Shown: positions 54,923 through 63,762, counted from the stretch's first letter. The stretch: DNA of 64,000 nucleotides from Planctomicrobium piriforme (GCF_900113665.1 NZ_FOQD01000008.1:186001-250000); one strand, 5' to 3'. Notes: generated by a model from the letters alone, not told the origin. Program-made: numbers and translations.

Positions 54923-55891
54923 TTAAAAGTCACTTACGACTTGCCCGTCGTTGCGGCGGGCCAACCGTTGATAGACCCCCATGTTCAGCATCGAGGCATC
55001 GTTCGCCGGCGCGGCGGCGCCGGTGTCGTCGTACGAAATGTTTTCAGAGAGGAACACCACGCGGCCGTCTCCCATCAGGAAGAACGCGCCCCCCTGATGC
55101 TGGCTTGAGAAGCCGCCAGTGGCTTCGGTGGTGATGTCGTTGATCTTGGTCAGCGTCGTGCCAGCCACCTGTCGCAGGGCGAGGTTGCCGGTTCCCTGAT
55201 AGTTCCGCGTGCCGACCCAGATCGCAGCGCCGCGGTCCCAGTCACGTTCGCCCACGATCAGCGTGTTGCTCGCCCCGTCCGTCATGTCAGCCATCCGCAC
55301 GCGGCTGTTCGGCCAGAAGGTGCCATACGGGTCGTAACGGTTCTTCAGCCAATTCTGCGATGTCCGCCACACGTTCCCCATCATGACAACGTAGTTGGAC
55401 GTCGCCGCCGACTGCTTGCCATAGATGACGTTGGAGAAGCCGCGTTTGGTGTTGGTGTCAGGAGCGTTATCGGAAGGGCACTTGAAGACATTCAGCACCG
55501 TCTTCACGAGCGGCCGCTGATCCGGATCCTGCAGCAAGAGGTGCAGTTCCTGACCGTTCACATTCAGCGTCTGGAACAGTTGAGCCTGGTCGATTTGCGG
55601 CAGCACGAAGGCCCCCCAGGCGTAAGCGGCCTGGTCTGTCGCGGTGTGCACTGGAGCCGTGTCGTAACCGGAAAACACGGTCGCCGGCGGGAAAGTGCGA
55701 TGCAGATCGTGGTAGCTGTGCAGCGCGATTCCCAATTGCTTGAGATTCGAACGGCACTGAGTTCGACGGGCTGCTTCCCTGGTACTCTGGACGGCCGGCA
55801 GAAGCAGGGCGATCAGAATGGCGATGATCGCGACGGCCACCAGCAATTCAATCATCGTAAAGCCGCGTGCGCGGCGTGGCGAATGAGACAT
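54923..55891 (-). CDS. DUF1559 pseudopilin-like protein
   Basis: A 322-residue protein with a class III (type IV pilin-like) signal: R-A-R-G-F-T-M-I-E-L-L-V-A-V-A-I-I-A-I, cleaved after the Gly, followed by N-L-K-Q-L-G-I-A-L-H-S-Y-H-D. The C-terminal G-G-A-F-F-L-M-G-D-G-R-V-V-F-L-S-E-N-I is typical of DUF1559, a very large planctomycete family with an unclear role, thought to assemble like pseudopilins. It pairs with the lipoprotein gene downstream. Confidence 0.95.
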   Translation of the reverse strand: MSHSPRRARGFTMIELLVAVAIIAILIALLLPAVQSTREAARRTQCRSNLKQLGIALHSYHDLHRTFPPATVFSGYDTAPVHTATDQAAYAWGAFVLPQIDQAQLFQTLNVNGQELHLLLQDPDQRPLVKTVLNVFKCPSDNAPDTNTKRGFSNVIYGKQSAATSNYVVMMGNVWRTSQNWLKNRYDPYGTFWPNSRVRMADMTDGASNTLIVGERDWDRGAAIWVGTRNYQGTGNLALRQVAGTTLTKINDITTEATGGFSSQHQGGAFFLMGDGRVVFLSENISYDDTGAAAPANDASMLNMGVYQRLARRNDGQVVSDF

Positions 55892-56657
55892 GGGTCCAAC
55901 CCTTGGGAAGCCGAATGGCTGCTGAGACGTGAGGGGAATCGTTGTGACGATTGCCGTTATCTCAATACATCGGCAACGATTGATTTATTGTACGCGTCCA
56001 ATTTCTGCTGGAGGAGTCAGAATCTCGAAGGAGCCGTATCATTTTGCCCGGCTTGACTTCGGTCCGACTTTCACCGTCTCAGCAACAACAGCGTTCCGTG
56101 ACGCAGCAGCGAAGCGTCCAAAGAGGTTGTTTTGTCGCAAGTCCATAATTTGATTGAGAATGCGAAAATCCACAAACCCCACGCAGCAGTCCATATCCGC
56201 TGAGGATCGCAAGATTTCGAAATTCAATTGGCAGCCAAAACATGACGGCACGCACTTCCAGGGGGGAGGGACACCTTCAGCTTCTGTCCCAAAATTCACC
56301 GCGCGAAACCTCCAGGTCTCGTTGGAGAATTTCATCGGCCACGAACCAATAAATGATTACCAAACTGGTCGTGTATGTTTTATTGTTGGCCCGAATTCTG
56401 GTTTTGTCAACCGGCTGAATCGATTTTGCGAGGGACAAGCCTCGGGGTGATTCCGGGCCGATAGATCGTCACTGAGTCTTGCAGTTCATGCCTGCTTGAC
56501 GCTGTCGGATGGACCCTCATGGTGTGCATCTCCAAAACCGTGGATGAGTGCGATTTTCCGGACAGTGCTTTTTGCCCAAAAGGTCTATACTCGTATCCTT
56601 GAGGCATCGAGGGGAATTGTGTCTCTTCTTTTATCTCTCTTTGCGACAAGGTTCGAC
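55892..56657. other. Long intergenic region of lower GC
   Basis: About 765 bp between the DUF1559 gene and the toxin-antitoxin pair. Several short frames show no coding character. A TATACT hexamer at 56586-56591 could be the -10 of the toxin-antitoxin promoter, but its -35 is unclear. Confidence 0.4.
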
Positions 56658-56873
56658 ATGAGTCAGCAGACAACACTTGCCGATGTTCTCGACGCGGCTG
56701 AACAACTTGATGCCGACTCGCAAGCAGAGTTGGTAGCTGTGCTCAATCGCCGTCTCGCGGAGCGCGGGCGCGAGCGAGTGGCAGCCACGGTCCAACAAGC
56801 CCGGCAAGAGTTCGTCGCAGGACAATGCCAGCCCATGAGCGCGGCAGAAATTCTGGATGAGGCACGATCGTGA
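56658..56873 (+). CDS. Probable antitoxin of a type II toxin-antitoxin pair
   Basis: A 71-residue helical, charged protein (T-L-A-D-V-L-D-A-A-E-Q-L-D-A-D-S-Q-A-E-L; M-S-A-A-E-I-L-D-E-A-R-S). It resembles the C-terminal toxin-binding helices of RelB or addiction-module antitoxins rather than a clear DNA-binding fold. AAGG lies 8 nt before the ATG at 56658. Its stop overlaps the next start as GTGA, the usual coupling in such pairs. A DNA-binding role is not shown by sequence. Confidence 0.75.
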   Translation: MSQQTTLADVLDAAEQLDADSQAELVAVLNRRLAERGRERVAATVQQARQEFVAGQCQPMSAAEILDEARS

Positions 56874-57151
56874 GACGCGTTTTATTACGCTCTCCCGCTT
56901 TCGGACGAGACCTGCGAAGGTGGGTGAAATCTCATCCCGACGTCGCCTCATCGATCGAACTGACTCTCGAACAATTGTCCGCTGACGCGACGCATCCGTC
57001 CCTGCGGACGCACAAGTTACGGGGTTCATTGACAGGATGCTGGGCATGCAGTGTCGGTTACGACTTACGAATCGTCTTTGAATATGCGCAGCACGACAGT
57101 CAGGAGGCCATCCTGCTGCTGGCACTGGGAACTCACGACGAAGTCTATTGA
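56870..57151 (+). CDS. RelE/YafQ-type mRNA interferase toxin
   Basis: A 93-residue protein with the RelE/ParE fold pattern: R-S-P-A-F-G-R-D-L-R-R-W, then H-P-S-L-R-T-H-K-L-R-G-S-L-T-G, D-L-R-I-V-F-E-Y and L-L-L-A-L-G-T-H-D-E-V-Y. The final G-x-H-x-x-V-Y is characteristic of the YafQ/RelE branch. It would cleave mRNA on the ribosome and is neutralised by the upstream antitoxin. The start is a GTG at 56870 overlapping the antitoxin stop. Confidence 0.88.
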   Translation: MRRVLLRSPAFGRDLRRWVKSHPDVASSIELTLEQLSADATHPSLRTHKLRGSLTGCWACSVGYDLRIVFEYAQHDSQEAILLLALGTHDEVY

Positions 57152-57246
57152 GAATACGTGTGAGAAAGTTCATGTCACCTGCGCAGTGAGCCCTGATTAC
57201 TCCTCGCACTCGTGCGGTGTTCGGCAGTATTGACCAGTAAACTCCC

Positions 57247-57561
57247 ATGAAAATCACCTGCCATTGCGGTCGTCTGATTCCCGACCAGACCGACGGCCTC
57301 CCGCAGAAAGCCCATGTCATTCCCGACCAGAACTGGAATCAGACCTGGGAACAGATCGACAAGGTTCTCCGTCATCTCGCTGGCAGGAAGACCAGCGAAG
57401 AGGCCGCCGCCATGCAGTTACGGCGTATCGTCAGTCGGGTGACCAGAATCGCTTACCAATGCCCCGACTGCGGTCGGTTGTACTTGAACGACGAGCAGGG
57501 GAAACTGCACTCTTACGTCCCCCACGATGACGGGACATCTCGCACCATCTTGCAATCCTGA
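57247..57561 (+). CDS. Zinc-ribbon hypothetical protein
   Basis: A 104-residue protein. The N-terminal K-I-T-C-H-C-G-R-L-I-P-D and the central Y-Q-C-P-D-C-G-R-L-Y form two Cys pairs likely to bind zinc. The rest is charged and helical. The function is unknown. It ends where a heptamer array begins, which in turn reaches the next start codon, so it may be cotranscribed with the TatD gene. Confidence 0.65.
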   Translation: MKITCHCGRLIPDQTDGLPQKAHVIPDQNWNQTWEQIDKVLRHLAGRKTSEEAAAMQLRRIVSRVTRIAYQCPDCGRLYLNDEQGKLHSYVPHDDGTSRTILQS

Positions 57562-57596
57562 CCCCGATCCCCTCACCCCTGTCCCCTTCCCCCCGC
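57562..57596. repeat. Heptamer array CCCCNNN filling a whole intergenic gap
   Basis: CCCCGAT, CCCCTCA, CCCCTGT, CCCCTTC, CCCCCGC. It starts at the base after the TGA stop and ends one base before the next ATG. Confidence 0.85.
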
Positions 57597-57597
57597 C

Positions 57598-58410
57598 ATG
57601 TATTACATTGATCCTCACGTCCACATGGTCTCTCGCACCACTGACGACTACGAGCGCATGGCCCGGATGGGCTGCGTCGCCGTCAGTGAGCCGGCCTTCT
57701 GGGCCGGGTTTGATCGCGGCACCGTCGACGGCTTTCGCGACTACTTCAATCAGCTCACCGGTTTCGAACCGAAACGGGCGGGCTGGTCCGGCCTGCAGCA
57801 TTTCACCTGGCTCTGCATCAACGCCAAGGAAGCGGAGAACGTTTCGCTGGCCCGCGAAGTGATCGCCATGATTCCCGAGTTCCTCAATGTGCCGGGCGTC
57901 TTGGGGATCGGCGAAATTGGGCTCAACAAGAACACTCCGAACGAATCGACCGTGTTCCGCGAACACCTCGATCTGGCGGCGAAGACGAATGAACTAGTCC
58001 TGATTCACACCCCGCACTTGCAGGACAAGTACAAGGGGACGCGGATGATCGTGGACATGTTGCAGGAGCGGAAGGACATCCCGCCGCACCGCGTCTGCAT
58101 CGATCATGTGGAAGAGCACACCGTGAAGCTGGCGAAGGACAACGGCTTCTGGTGCGGGATGACGCTCTACCCCACGACCAAATGCACTCCTGCCCGGGCC
58201 GCCGACATCATCGAACGCTACGGCGACGAGCGGATCATGGTGAACTCCGCAGGCGACTGGGGCCCGAGCAATCCCCTGGCAGTCCCCGACTTCATTCAGG
58301 AACTAAAAAAACGCGGCCACGGCGAAGCGAAGATCAAAAAGATCGTGTACGACAACCCGCTGGAATTCTTCAGCCAGTGCGACCGCTTCAAGTTCACGCC
58401 GCCAAAGTAA
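57598..58410 (+). CDS. TatD-like metal-dependent hydrolase
   Basis: A 270-residue amidohydrolase-fold protein. The metal-binding D-P-H-V-H is at the N-terminus, with G-I-G-E-I-G-L-N (Glu), L-I-H-T-P-H and C-I-D-H-V-E-E-H giving the remaining His ligands. The G-E-I-G-L-N and S-R-T-T-D-D-Y segments resemble the TatD-like protein of the Ebo cluster (EboB) as I recall it, rather than nuclease TatD, but no other ebo genes are present. It would hydrolyse a phosphate ester or nucleic acid. Copy D of the hairpin element begins 15 nt after the stop. Confidence 0.85.
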   Translation: MYYIDPHVHMVSRTTDDYERMARMGCVAVSEPAFWAGFDRGTVDGFRDYFNQLTGFEPKRAGWSGLQHFTWLCINAKEAENVSLAREVIAMIPEFLNVPGVLGIGEIGLNKNTPNESTVFREHLDLAAKTNELVLIHTPHLQDKYKGTRMIVDMLQERKDIPPHRVCIDHVEEHTVKLAKDNGFWCGMTLYPTTKCTPARAADIIERYGDERIMVNSAGDWGPSNPLAVPDFIQELKKRGHGEAKIKKIVYDNPLEFFSQCDRFKFTPPK

Positions 58411-58425
58411 GCGACTGCCATTGAA

Positions 58426-58471
58426 CTCCCCTCGCCCCTGTACTCAGGGGAGAGGGGCCGGGGGTGAGGGG
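58426..58471 (+). repeat. 3' hairpin element, copy D
   Basis: The core is CCCCTG-TACT-CAGGGG (58435-58450), with the same outer stem as copy A. It is followed by GCGTC-attc-GACGC, a second small hairpin. Confidence 0.9.
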
Positions 58472-58612
58472 ACAAGCGTCATTCGACGCCCCTTTGGTGC
58501 CGCGATCGCAAGGAAGATTGAGTTTGATAACGAATTCTTTGAGCCACCGTCTCAGTGGCGACGTTGCCGAGCCAGAACCGCTGGTCAACACTGTCTCTTG
58601 TGAGGCGCTCAA

Positions 58613-59932
58613 ATGGCTCAATCGACCGGGCAGGGACAATCGTGGGGAGTCCGACTTGCTGTCTTCCTCGCGGCCATCTCGGCGTCTCTATTGCTGTTCC
58701 TGGGCTTGGCCTGGTATCTCGCGAGTTCTGAAGCTAACGCCCAATTGGCCTTATTGCGGCAGCAAGGGATGCCGACCAACGGCAGCGAGCTGAAGGAATT
58801 CAACAAAATTCCCGCTGGGACTCCGGACGCCACTGAAGCTTGGACGCAAGCGATCGAGGCTGTCGACGCGACAGATCTCTATAAGCGAGGTCAGGCACTC
58901 CCGATTGTCGGTACTGTAATGACGATCATTCCACCGCCTGGAACCGACTGGGCGGAATTGAATGCGTCGCGAGCGTTTCTTGAAGAACTCGGTCAAGAAC
59001 TGGAACTGATTCGACAGGCGGCGCAAACGCCCGGTGAGGCGAGATTTCCTCGTGATGACAACGCAGGTGTTGACATCATGGTGCCTTCGATTCAGGCCGT
59101 TCGGGGCGCTGCGCAGTTACTGCTGCTCGACGCCCATGTTCAGGCCCATGCAGAGAACGGGGGCCTCGCACTTCAGGATCTGTCTCACATCTTCGCCATA
59201 AGTGATGCGCTGGAACGAGAGCCCTGTGTTGTCGGCCAATTTGTCCGAATCGCCATTTTTTCAATCGGGTGTAGCGGCGTCACCGAGTTACTGAACCATT
59301 GCCAGTGGAGTGACGCGGAATTGGCAACGCTTCAGTCCGCAGTCGCTTCGGCAGATTTCAAGGCAGGGATGCAAACGGCGATGATCGGCGAACGGGTTTT
59401 AGGTCTCGATATCATCAGCAATCTGCCCTTGGGACCGCTCGTGTCTACCAATCAGTCCGAGATCCTCCGGATCTTTAAGGCATCGATTGAGAGCTACTCT
59501 TTGCCCTGGCCGGTGCTCCTGCAGCGTCAAGATGAACTGGAACAAGAGAATGCTCGCATGAGTGTGAAACCGCTGAGTTCAATACTGAGGAGTTTGGCTC
59601 CTTTGGTATCGGTGACACAACGGCAGACCGCCACCGCTACGGCGCGGGCAGTCGTTCGACAGCGAGCAACCATCCTCGCCATTGCCGCCCAGCGTTATCA
59701 ACTCCAGCACGGCAAATGTCCTGAGTCGCTGGCGGACATCCCCACAGCACTGCTGCCGCCAGGTCAGGCCGATGAATTGCGAACGGATCCTTTCAACGGT
59801 CTGCCGCTCCATCTGAAATTAGATGGAACCCGACTGGTGATCTACAGCGTGGGAGAGGATAAGCAAGATGACGGCGGCGAAGTTCTCGACGGAAAAGATG
59901 CGACGGACATTGGCGTTAGATTGCAACCGTGA
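58613..59932 (+). CDS. Membrane-anchored hypothetical protein
   Basis: A 439-residue protein with one N-terminal hydrophobic segment (V-F-L-A-A-I-S-A-S-L-L-L-F-L-G-L-A-W-Y-L-A). The body is largely helical. The C-terminus (D-P-F-N-G-L-P-L, L-V-I-Y-S-V-G-E-D-K-Q-D-D-G-G) resembles the end of GspG-type pseudopilins and other planctomycete secreted proteins. The function is not known. It lies alone between two genes that both carry the 3' hairpin element. Confidence 0.7.
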   Translation: MAQSTGQGQSWGVRLAVFLAAISASLLLFLGLAWYLASSEANAQLALLRQQGMPTNGSELKEFNKIPAGTPDATEAWTQAIEAVDATDLYKRGQALPIVGTVMTIIPPPGTDWAELNASRAFLEELGQELELIRQAAQTPGEARFPRDDNAGVDIMVPSIQAVRGAAQLLLLDAHVQAHAENGGLALQDLSHIFAISDALEREPCVVGQFVRIAIFSIGCSGVTELLNHCQWSDAELATLQSAVASADFKAGMQTAMIGERVLGLDIISNLPLGPLVSTNQSEILRIFKASIESYSLPWPVLLQRQDELEQENARMSVKPLSSILRSLAPLVSVTQRQTATATARAVVRQRATILAIAAQRYQLQHGKCPESLADIPTALLPPGQADELRTDPFNGLPLHLKLDGTRLVIYSVGEDKQDDGGEVLDGKDATDIGVRLQP

Positions 59933-60087
59933 TTCTTCCACCTTGATCTTCGTCGTCATTCCGCCTCTTCGCGATGAAATCCATCCCTCTCGTATCTTGC
60001 CCCTCCGTTTCGCTGGCAGTTTCTTCCCTTTCAGTTCAAAATGCAGCCTGCGGTCTGCTTTTGCATCAGCTTCCGGAAAGGGTTCCC

Positions 60088-60447
60088 ATGTCGGTCGAAG
60101 TCAAAGAAGGTGTCGCAGGCAAGTTTCTCGAAGTGCATCTCACCGGAAAGTTGACGAAGGAAGACTATCAGCACTTCGTCCCGCTCATCGAACAGCGGCT
60201 GAAAGACAAGGGCAAGGTCCGCCTGCTGGTCGAACTGCATGACTTCCACGGCTGGACCGCTGGCGCGCTGTGGGAAGACATGAAGTTCGATTCGAAGCAC
60301 TTCAAAGACATCGAACGCCTGGCCATCGTCGGCGAATCAAAGTGGGAACAAGGGATGGCGACCTTCTGCAAGCCGTTCACCACCGCCAAGATCAAATACT
60401 TCGACAAGTCCGAAGCCGCCGCCGCGACGACCTGGATTCAGGAATAA
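60088..60447 (+). CDS. SpoIIAA-like (STAS/SEC14-type) protein
   Basis: A 119-residue protein matching the SpoIIAA-like family (V-E-V-K-E-G-V-A-G-K-F-L-E-V-H-L-T-G-K-L-T-K-E-D-Y; H-G-W-T-A-G-A-L-W-E-D; I-E-R-L-A-I-V-G-E-S-K-W). It has a single domain and no phosphoacceptor serine like that of RsbV, so it is probably not a classical antagonist. GGAAAGGG lies just before the ATG at 60088. Copy E of the hairpin element begins 42 nt after its stop. Confidence 0.85.
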   Translation: MSVEVKEGVAGKFLEVHLTGKLTKEDYQHFVPLIEQRLKDKGKVRLLVELHDFHGWTAGALWEDMKFDSKHFKDIERLAIVGESKWEQGMATFCKPFTTAKIKYFDKSEAAAATTWIQE

Positions 60448-60489
60448 GCAGCGTTTCTCGTTGTTGTGTGCGCAGAATTGGCTGCTCTT

Positions 60490-60532
60490 CTCCCTCGCCC
60501 CAGTACTCTGGGGAGAGGGCCGGGGTGAGGGG
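60490..60532 (+). repeat. 3' hairpin element, copy E
   Basis: The core is CCCCAG-TACT-CTGGGG (60498-60513). The variable pair is A:T here, a third compatible pair. The outer stem is CCCTC/GAGGG as in copy C. Confidence 0.9.
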
Positions 60533-60593
60533 CTTTTGCTCAGGTATCACTGGTTGTAAAAATCACCCACCCAGGTGCAACACAACATCACGC

Positions 60594-61355
60594 TTACGGC
60601 AGATAACGCAGTCCGCCCGAGATCCACAGCGTTTCTCCGGAGATCCAACTCGCGTCGTCCGAAGCCAAAAATGAAACCGCCGGGGCGATGTCGGCCGGTT
60701 TGCCGATGCGTCCCAACGGGGTCGCGGCTTTCACACCTTTCTCCATGTCACTCCCTGCGATCCCGGTGGAATGCGTCCCTTCCGTCTCGACCATCCCCGG
60801 GCCGACCGCGTTGACGCGAATCTTCTTCGGCCCCAATTCTCTGGCGAGTGACTTGGTGATGGAGTCGACGGCGGCTTTCGTGGCGGCGTAGACCGAGCCA
60901 TTCGCCGTGGCCGTGTCTGAGACAACAGAACTCAGATTTACCACGCTACCACCCTCTTTGCCAAAGCGTTTGGCCGCAGCCTGGGTCGCCAGCAGCAAGC
61001 CCAGGACGTTTAAGTTGAACTGCTTGTGGTAGTGCTCTTCCGTGATGCTTTCCAGCGGCGCGAATTCATAGACACCGGCGTTGTTCACCAGAATGTCGAG
61101 ACGGCCGTACGCCTTATCGGTCTCGTGGAACAGCCGGTCGATGCCAGCCTGCTTGGAGACGTCACCCTGTACGGCGACCGCCTGTCCCCCCTGGCCGACG
61201 ATCTCCTGCACCACCTTGTCGGCACCTGCCTTACTCGACGAGTAGTTCACCACCACCTTGGCGCCATCCCGGGCAAGTTGCAGGGCGATCTCTGCTCCGA
61301 TCCCTTTGGAAGCACCTGTGACGACCGCGACTTTTCCTGCCAGTTTCTTCGACAT
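60594..61355 (-). CDS. SDR-family oxidoreductase (3-oxoacyl-reductase-like)
   Basis: A 253-residue Rossmann-fold dehydrogenase. It has the T-G-A-S-K-G-I-G coenzyme motif, N-N-A-G, the catalytic S-S-V-V and Y-A-A-T-K (Tyr and Lys), and N-A-V-G-P-G. The pattern resembles FabG-like and glucose-dehydrogenase-like reductases, and the substrate cannot be told. The ATG at 61355 follows GAGGATTTGAAA on the minus strand. It is divergent from a TetR-type repressor gene that probably controls it. Confidence 0.92.
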   Translation of the reverse strand: MSKKLAGKVAVVTGASKGIGAEIALQLARDGAKVVVNYSSSKAGADKVVQEIVGQGGQAVAVQGDVSKQAGIDRLFHETDKAYGRLDILVNNAGVYEFAPLESITEEHYHKQFNLNVLGLLLATQAAAKRFGKEGGSVVNLSSVVSDTATANGSVYAATKAAVDSITKSLARELGPKKIRVNAVGPGMVETEGTHSTGIAGSDMEKGVKAATPLGRIGKPADIAPAVSFLASDDASWISGETLWISGGLRYLP

Positions 61356-61389
61356 TTTCAAATCCTCTAAAAAGTTCCGTGTGGTTGTG

Positions 61390-61407
61390 TACCGACGGGT
61401 ATATAAT
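61390..61407. promoter_or_regulatory. Operator-like dyad overlapping a -10 box between SDR and tetR genes
   Basis: TACC-GACG-GGTA (61390-61401) is a perfect dyad of the kind bound by TetR-family proteins. It touches TATAAT at 61402-61407 on the plus strand. A repressor bound here would block tetR transcription and probably the divergent SDR gene. The -35 box is not clear. Confidence 0.5.
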
Positions 61408-61469
61408 CGGAGTCGTGGAGCTTGTCGTCAAGGTTGTTTTGTACTGTTTGGTAAGAAATTGGAAAAATC

Positions 61470-62075
61470 ATGACCGGCGGTCGTCCCCGGCAATTCGATG
61501 CGGACCTGGCGCTGGAACAGGCGATGGATGTCTTCTGGCGGAAAGGCTACGAAGGAGCAACCCTCCCCGATCTCACCGCCGCAATGGGCATCAACCGACC
61601 CAGCCTGTATGCCGCCTTCGGCAATAAGGAAGAACTGTTTCGCAAAGCGGTCGACAAGTATCTGAGCGGACCCGCCGGACATTTAGCGCAGGCACTGCAA
61701 CTGCCAACCGCCCGTGAGGTCGTTGCAGCCATCTTGAAAGGGGGGCTGCATCTGGTCGCCGATTCGAGCAGTCCCCGCGGCTGCATGATCGTGCAAAGTG
61801 CTCTCGTCTGTGGCGACGCGGCCGACCCGCTCAAGCAGGAACTCGCCGCCCGACGGCTGAGTTTTCAGCAAGCGATTGAACACCGCTTCACTCAAGCACT
61901 GTCACAAGGCGACCTCCCGGAGAACTCCGATCCGGCCGCCCTCGCCCGTTACGTCTGCGCCCTGAGCTACGGTCTCTCCATCCTCGCCGCCGGCGGCGCG
62001 ACCTGCGAAGACCTGCAGTCGGTGATCGGGATTGCTTTGGAGACGTGGCCGGTGGGCGTGAGGTTCGAGGTTTGA
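61470..62075 (+). CDS. TetR-family transcriptional repressor
   Basis: A 201-residue regulator. The N-terminal helix-turn-helix reads A-M-D-V-F-W-R-K-G-Y-E-G-A-T-L-P-D-L-T, with A-M-G-I-N-R-P-S-L-Y-A-A-F-G-N-K-E-E-L-F as the recognition part, the strong TetR signature. The C-terminal ligand-binding part is less conserved. The stop codon TGA lies inside a heptamer array that begins in the last codons, so the very C-terminus may have been reshaped by it. It probably represses itself and the SDR gene. Confidence 0.92.
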   Translation: MTGGRPRQFDADLALEQAMDVFWRKGYEGATLPDLTAAMGINRPSLYAAFGNKEELFRKAVDKYLSGPAGHLAQALQLPTAREVVAAILKGGLHLVADSSSPRGCMIVQSALVCGDAADPLKQELAARRLSFQQAIEHRFTQALSQGDLPENSDPAALARYVCALSYGLSILAAGGATCEDLQSVIGIALETWPVGVRFEV

Positions 62076-62192
62076 GGTTTGAGGTTTGAGGTTGAAGGTT
62101 GAAGGTTGAAGGTTGAAGGTTGAAGGTTGAAGGTTGAAGGTTGAAGCGCCGTCAATTCTGACAACTGAAAACTGACGACTGAAAACTTCCCT
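62063..62192. repeat. Heptamer arrays GTTTGAG/GTTGAAG and CTGACAA between convergent genes
   Basis: GTTCGAG, GTTTGAG three times, then GTTGAAG eight times (62091-62146). Then CTGACAA, CTGAAAA, CTGACGA, CTGAAAA, CTTCCCT (62158-62192), ending at the stop codon of the minus-strand gene. Confidence 0.92.
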
Positions 62193-63434
62193 CTACAGCA
62201 CACTCGCTTCTGCTGGCAGCAGGCGGTCCTCGAAGGGGGCGTCGTTCACCATTCGTGCTGTGCCTGATCGGGTGAATTTGTAGACGACTCCCCGCCATTG
62301 AATCTGCTTCAGGCATGCCGCCGATAGGTAGCAGGCCGTGTACATCAGCATCGTCAGCGGCACCGGCAGTGCGTGCCAGCCTTCGCGAGGGGGCAATGTT
62401 TCCCCTTGAATCGCAACGCGGGTTCGAACGCGGTCATCGACCCACAGCATCAGCCAGCGGAAACTCATGCCGTAAATGGCCACGATGGCGAGGATAGCGG
62501 GCGCCTGCCACAGGTCGCCGGTCGCAACCGTTCCCGCAAATGCGGCGGCGGCGAGCAGCAACGCAATTGATCCCGTTGCGGCGTACAGACTCACCGGCGT
62601 CCACGCAGCATGATACAGCCGCACGAACACCACCTGGCGGCGAATAAACTGGAAGCAGCCTTTCAGGTCGATCCCTTCCTGATTCACCAGGACCGCCGGG
62701 ACATGCTGTTCCTTCAGGCCTGCTTCGTGCAAGGCGGTATTCAGCGTGAGGTCGTCGCTCAGGCTTCGCGCCCAGATGCTGCGCAGCGAAGTGCCGTCGA
62801 TCAGATCCCGTCGAATCGCCAGCGACCCGCCCCACAGCATCTTGAACTGCACCATCTGAATCATCGCGGCGCAGCCCCAGAAAAATCGGATCAACCCCGC
62901 AGTCGAACGATCCGCAGGGGAGTACCACCGCAGTCCGCTCGTGGCGCCGACTTGGGGATCGCGGAGCGGAGTGAGCAGGTCTCGCAGCCAGTTGGGATAC
63001 GGGACCGCGTCCGCATCCACCTGGACGATTGCTTCGTAGTCGTCATCCAGCTCGGCGGTTTCCTGCAGCAAGGCGCTGTTCTTCAAACTGCAGGTCGTCA
63101 ATCGCTGCTTGAGAACTCGTACCTGAACTCGAGGATCCTGCGATTCTTCGAGGAACGGTTCGACAATCTCCCAGGCGGGATCGGTTTCGCTGTCGATCAC
63201 CAGCCGCAGGTGAAATTGTTCATGGGTCTGGGCGAGCAAGGCCCGTAGCGTGCGGCCAAGAAACGGGTCCGCTCCCCGCAGGCAGAGCAGCACCAGTGCG
63301 CGGGGCAACGGCGCGTCGACAGGGGGCTTCGTCTGGCTGCGCAGGAGCTTCGTAAAGCGGAGCGCCCAGTCAATCTGGACCGCGAGCAGGCACGCGAAGA
63401 TCAGCGCGCAGGCGACCGTGAAGGAGAGAATCAT
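62193..63434 (-). CDS. Family 2 glycosyltransferase, membrane-bound (ceramide-glucosyltransferase-like)
   Basis: A 413-residue membrane glycosyltransferase. One N-terminal hydrophobic helix precedes the GT-A domain with V-D-A-D-A (DxD), then G-G-S-L-A-I-R-R-D, S-L-S-D-D-L-T-L-N, and R-R-Q-V-V-F-V-R-L-Y. Two or three C-terminal helices follow. The D, DxD, D, (Q/R)xxR pattern is that of processive or ceramide-type GT2 enzymes, also found in the hopanoid HpnI. The sugar and acceptor are unknown. The ATG at 63434 lets the protein begin just before the first membrane helix. Confidence 0.85.
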   Translation of the reverse strand: MILSFTVACALIFACLLAVQIDWALRFTKLLRSQTKPPVDAPLPRALVLLCLRGADPFLGRTLRALLAQTHEQFHLRLVIDSETDPAWEIVEPFLEESQDPRVQVRVLKQRLTTCSLKNSALLQETAELDDDYEAIVQVDADAVPYPNWLRDLLTPLRDPQVGATSGLRWYSPADRSTAGLIRFFWGCAAMIQMVQFKMLWGGSLAIRRDLIDGTSLRSIWARSLSDDLTLNTALHEAGLKEQHVPAVLVNQEGIDLKGCFQFIRRQVVFVRLYHAAWTPVSLYAATGSIALLLAAAAFAGTVATGDLWQAPAILAIVAIYGMSFRWLMLWVDDRVRTRVAIQGETLPPREGWHALPVPLTMLMYTACYLSAACLKQIQWRGVVYKFTRSGTARMVNDAPFEDRLLPAEASVL

Positions 63435-63762
63435 TTCAGCATGCGCCTGTGGCGGGGAAAGGGGCAGGCGTCCCAATACTCGGCAGCAAGTCACCTGGCG
63501 CTAGGAGCATCTGCATCGCGGCCTCCGTGTGAATTGGCAGGAACTCTTCTGAAGTACACCGCAGAAGTTTCTGCCGTCGTTGAATCCGTGCTTCCCCGGC
63601 GAGATTCTCCCTGAATGCCGGCTGACTTCAACGATCAATTCAACTGAACCGCGCAGAATGCCCCATTCACCGCGAAAATCCGCGGCGATTTCTTAAGAAA
63701 AAGCCAGGAATGGGATCGGCAACGACTGATGCGATGCCGTTTTTCTCTTCCGGAATGATAAA
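63435..63762. other. Intergenic region upstream of the glycosyltransferase
   Basis: About 330 bp with no coding frame and no clear promoter. It lies between the glycosyltransferase start and the terminator of the partial gene on the right edge. Confidence 0.4.

Noticed and set aside
56154..56450. A 98-codon plus-strand frame between the DUF1559 and antitoxin genes
   Set aside because: No signal, no conserved pattern and overlapping alternatives on the other strand of equal weakness.
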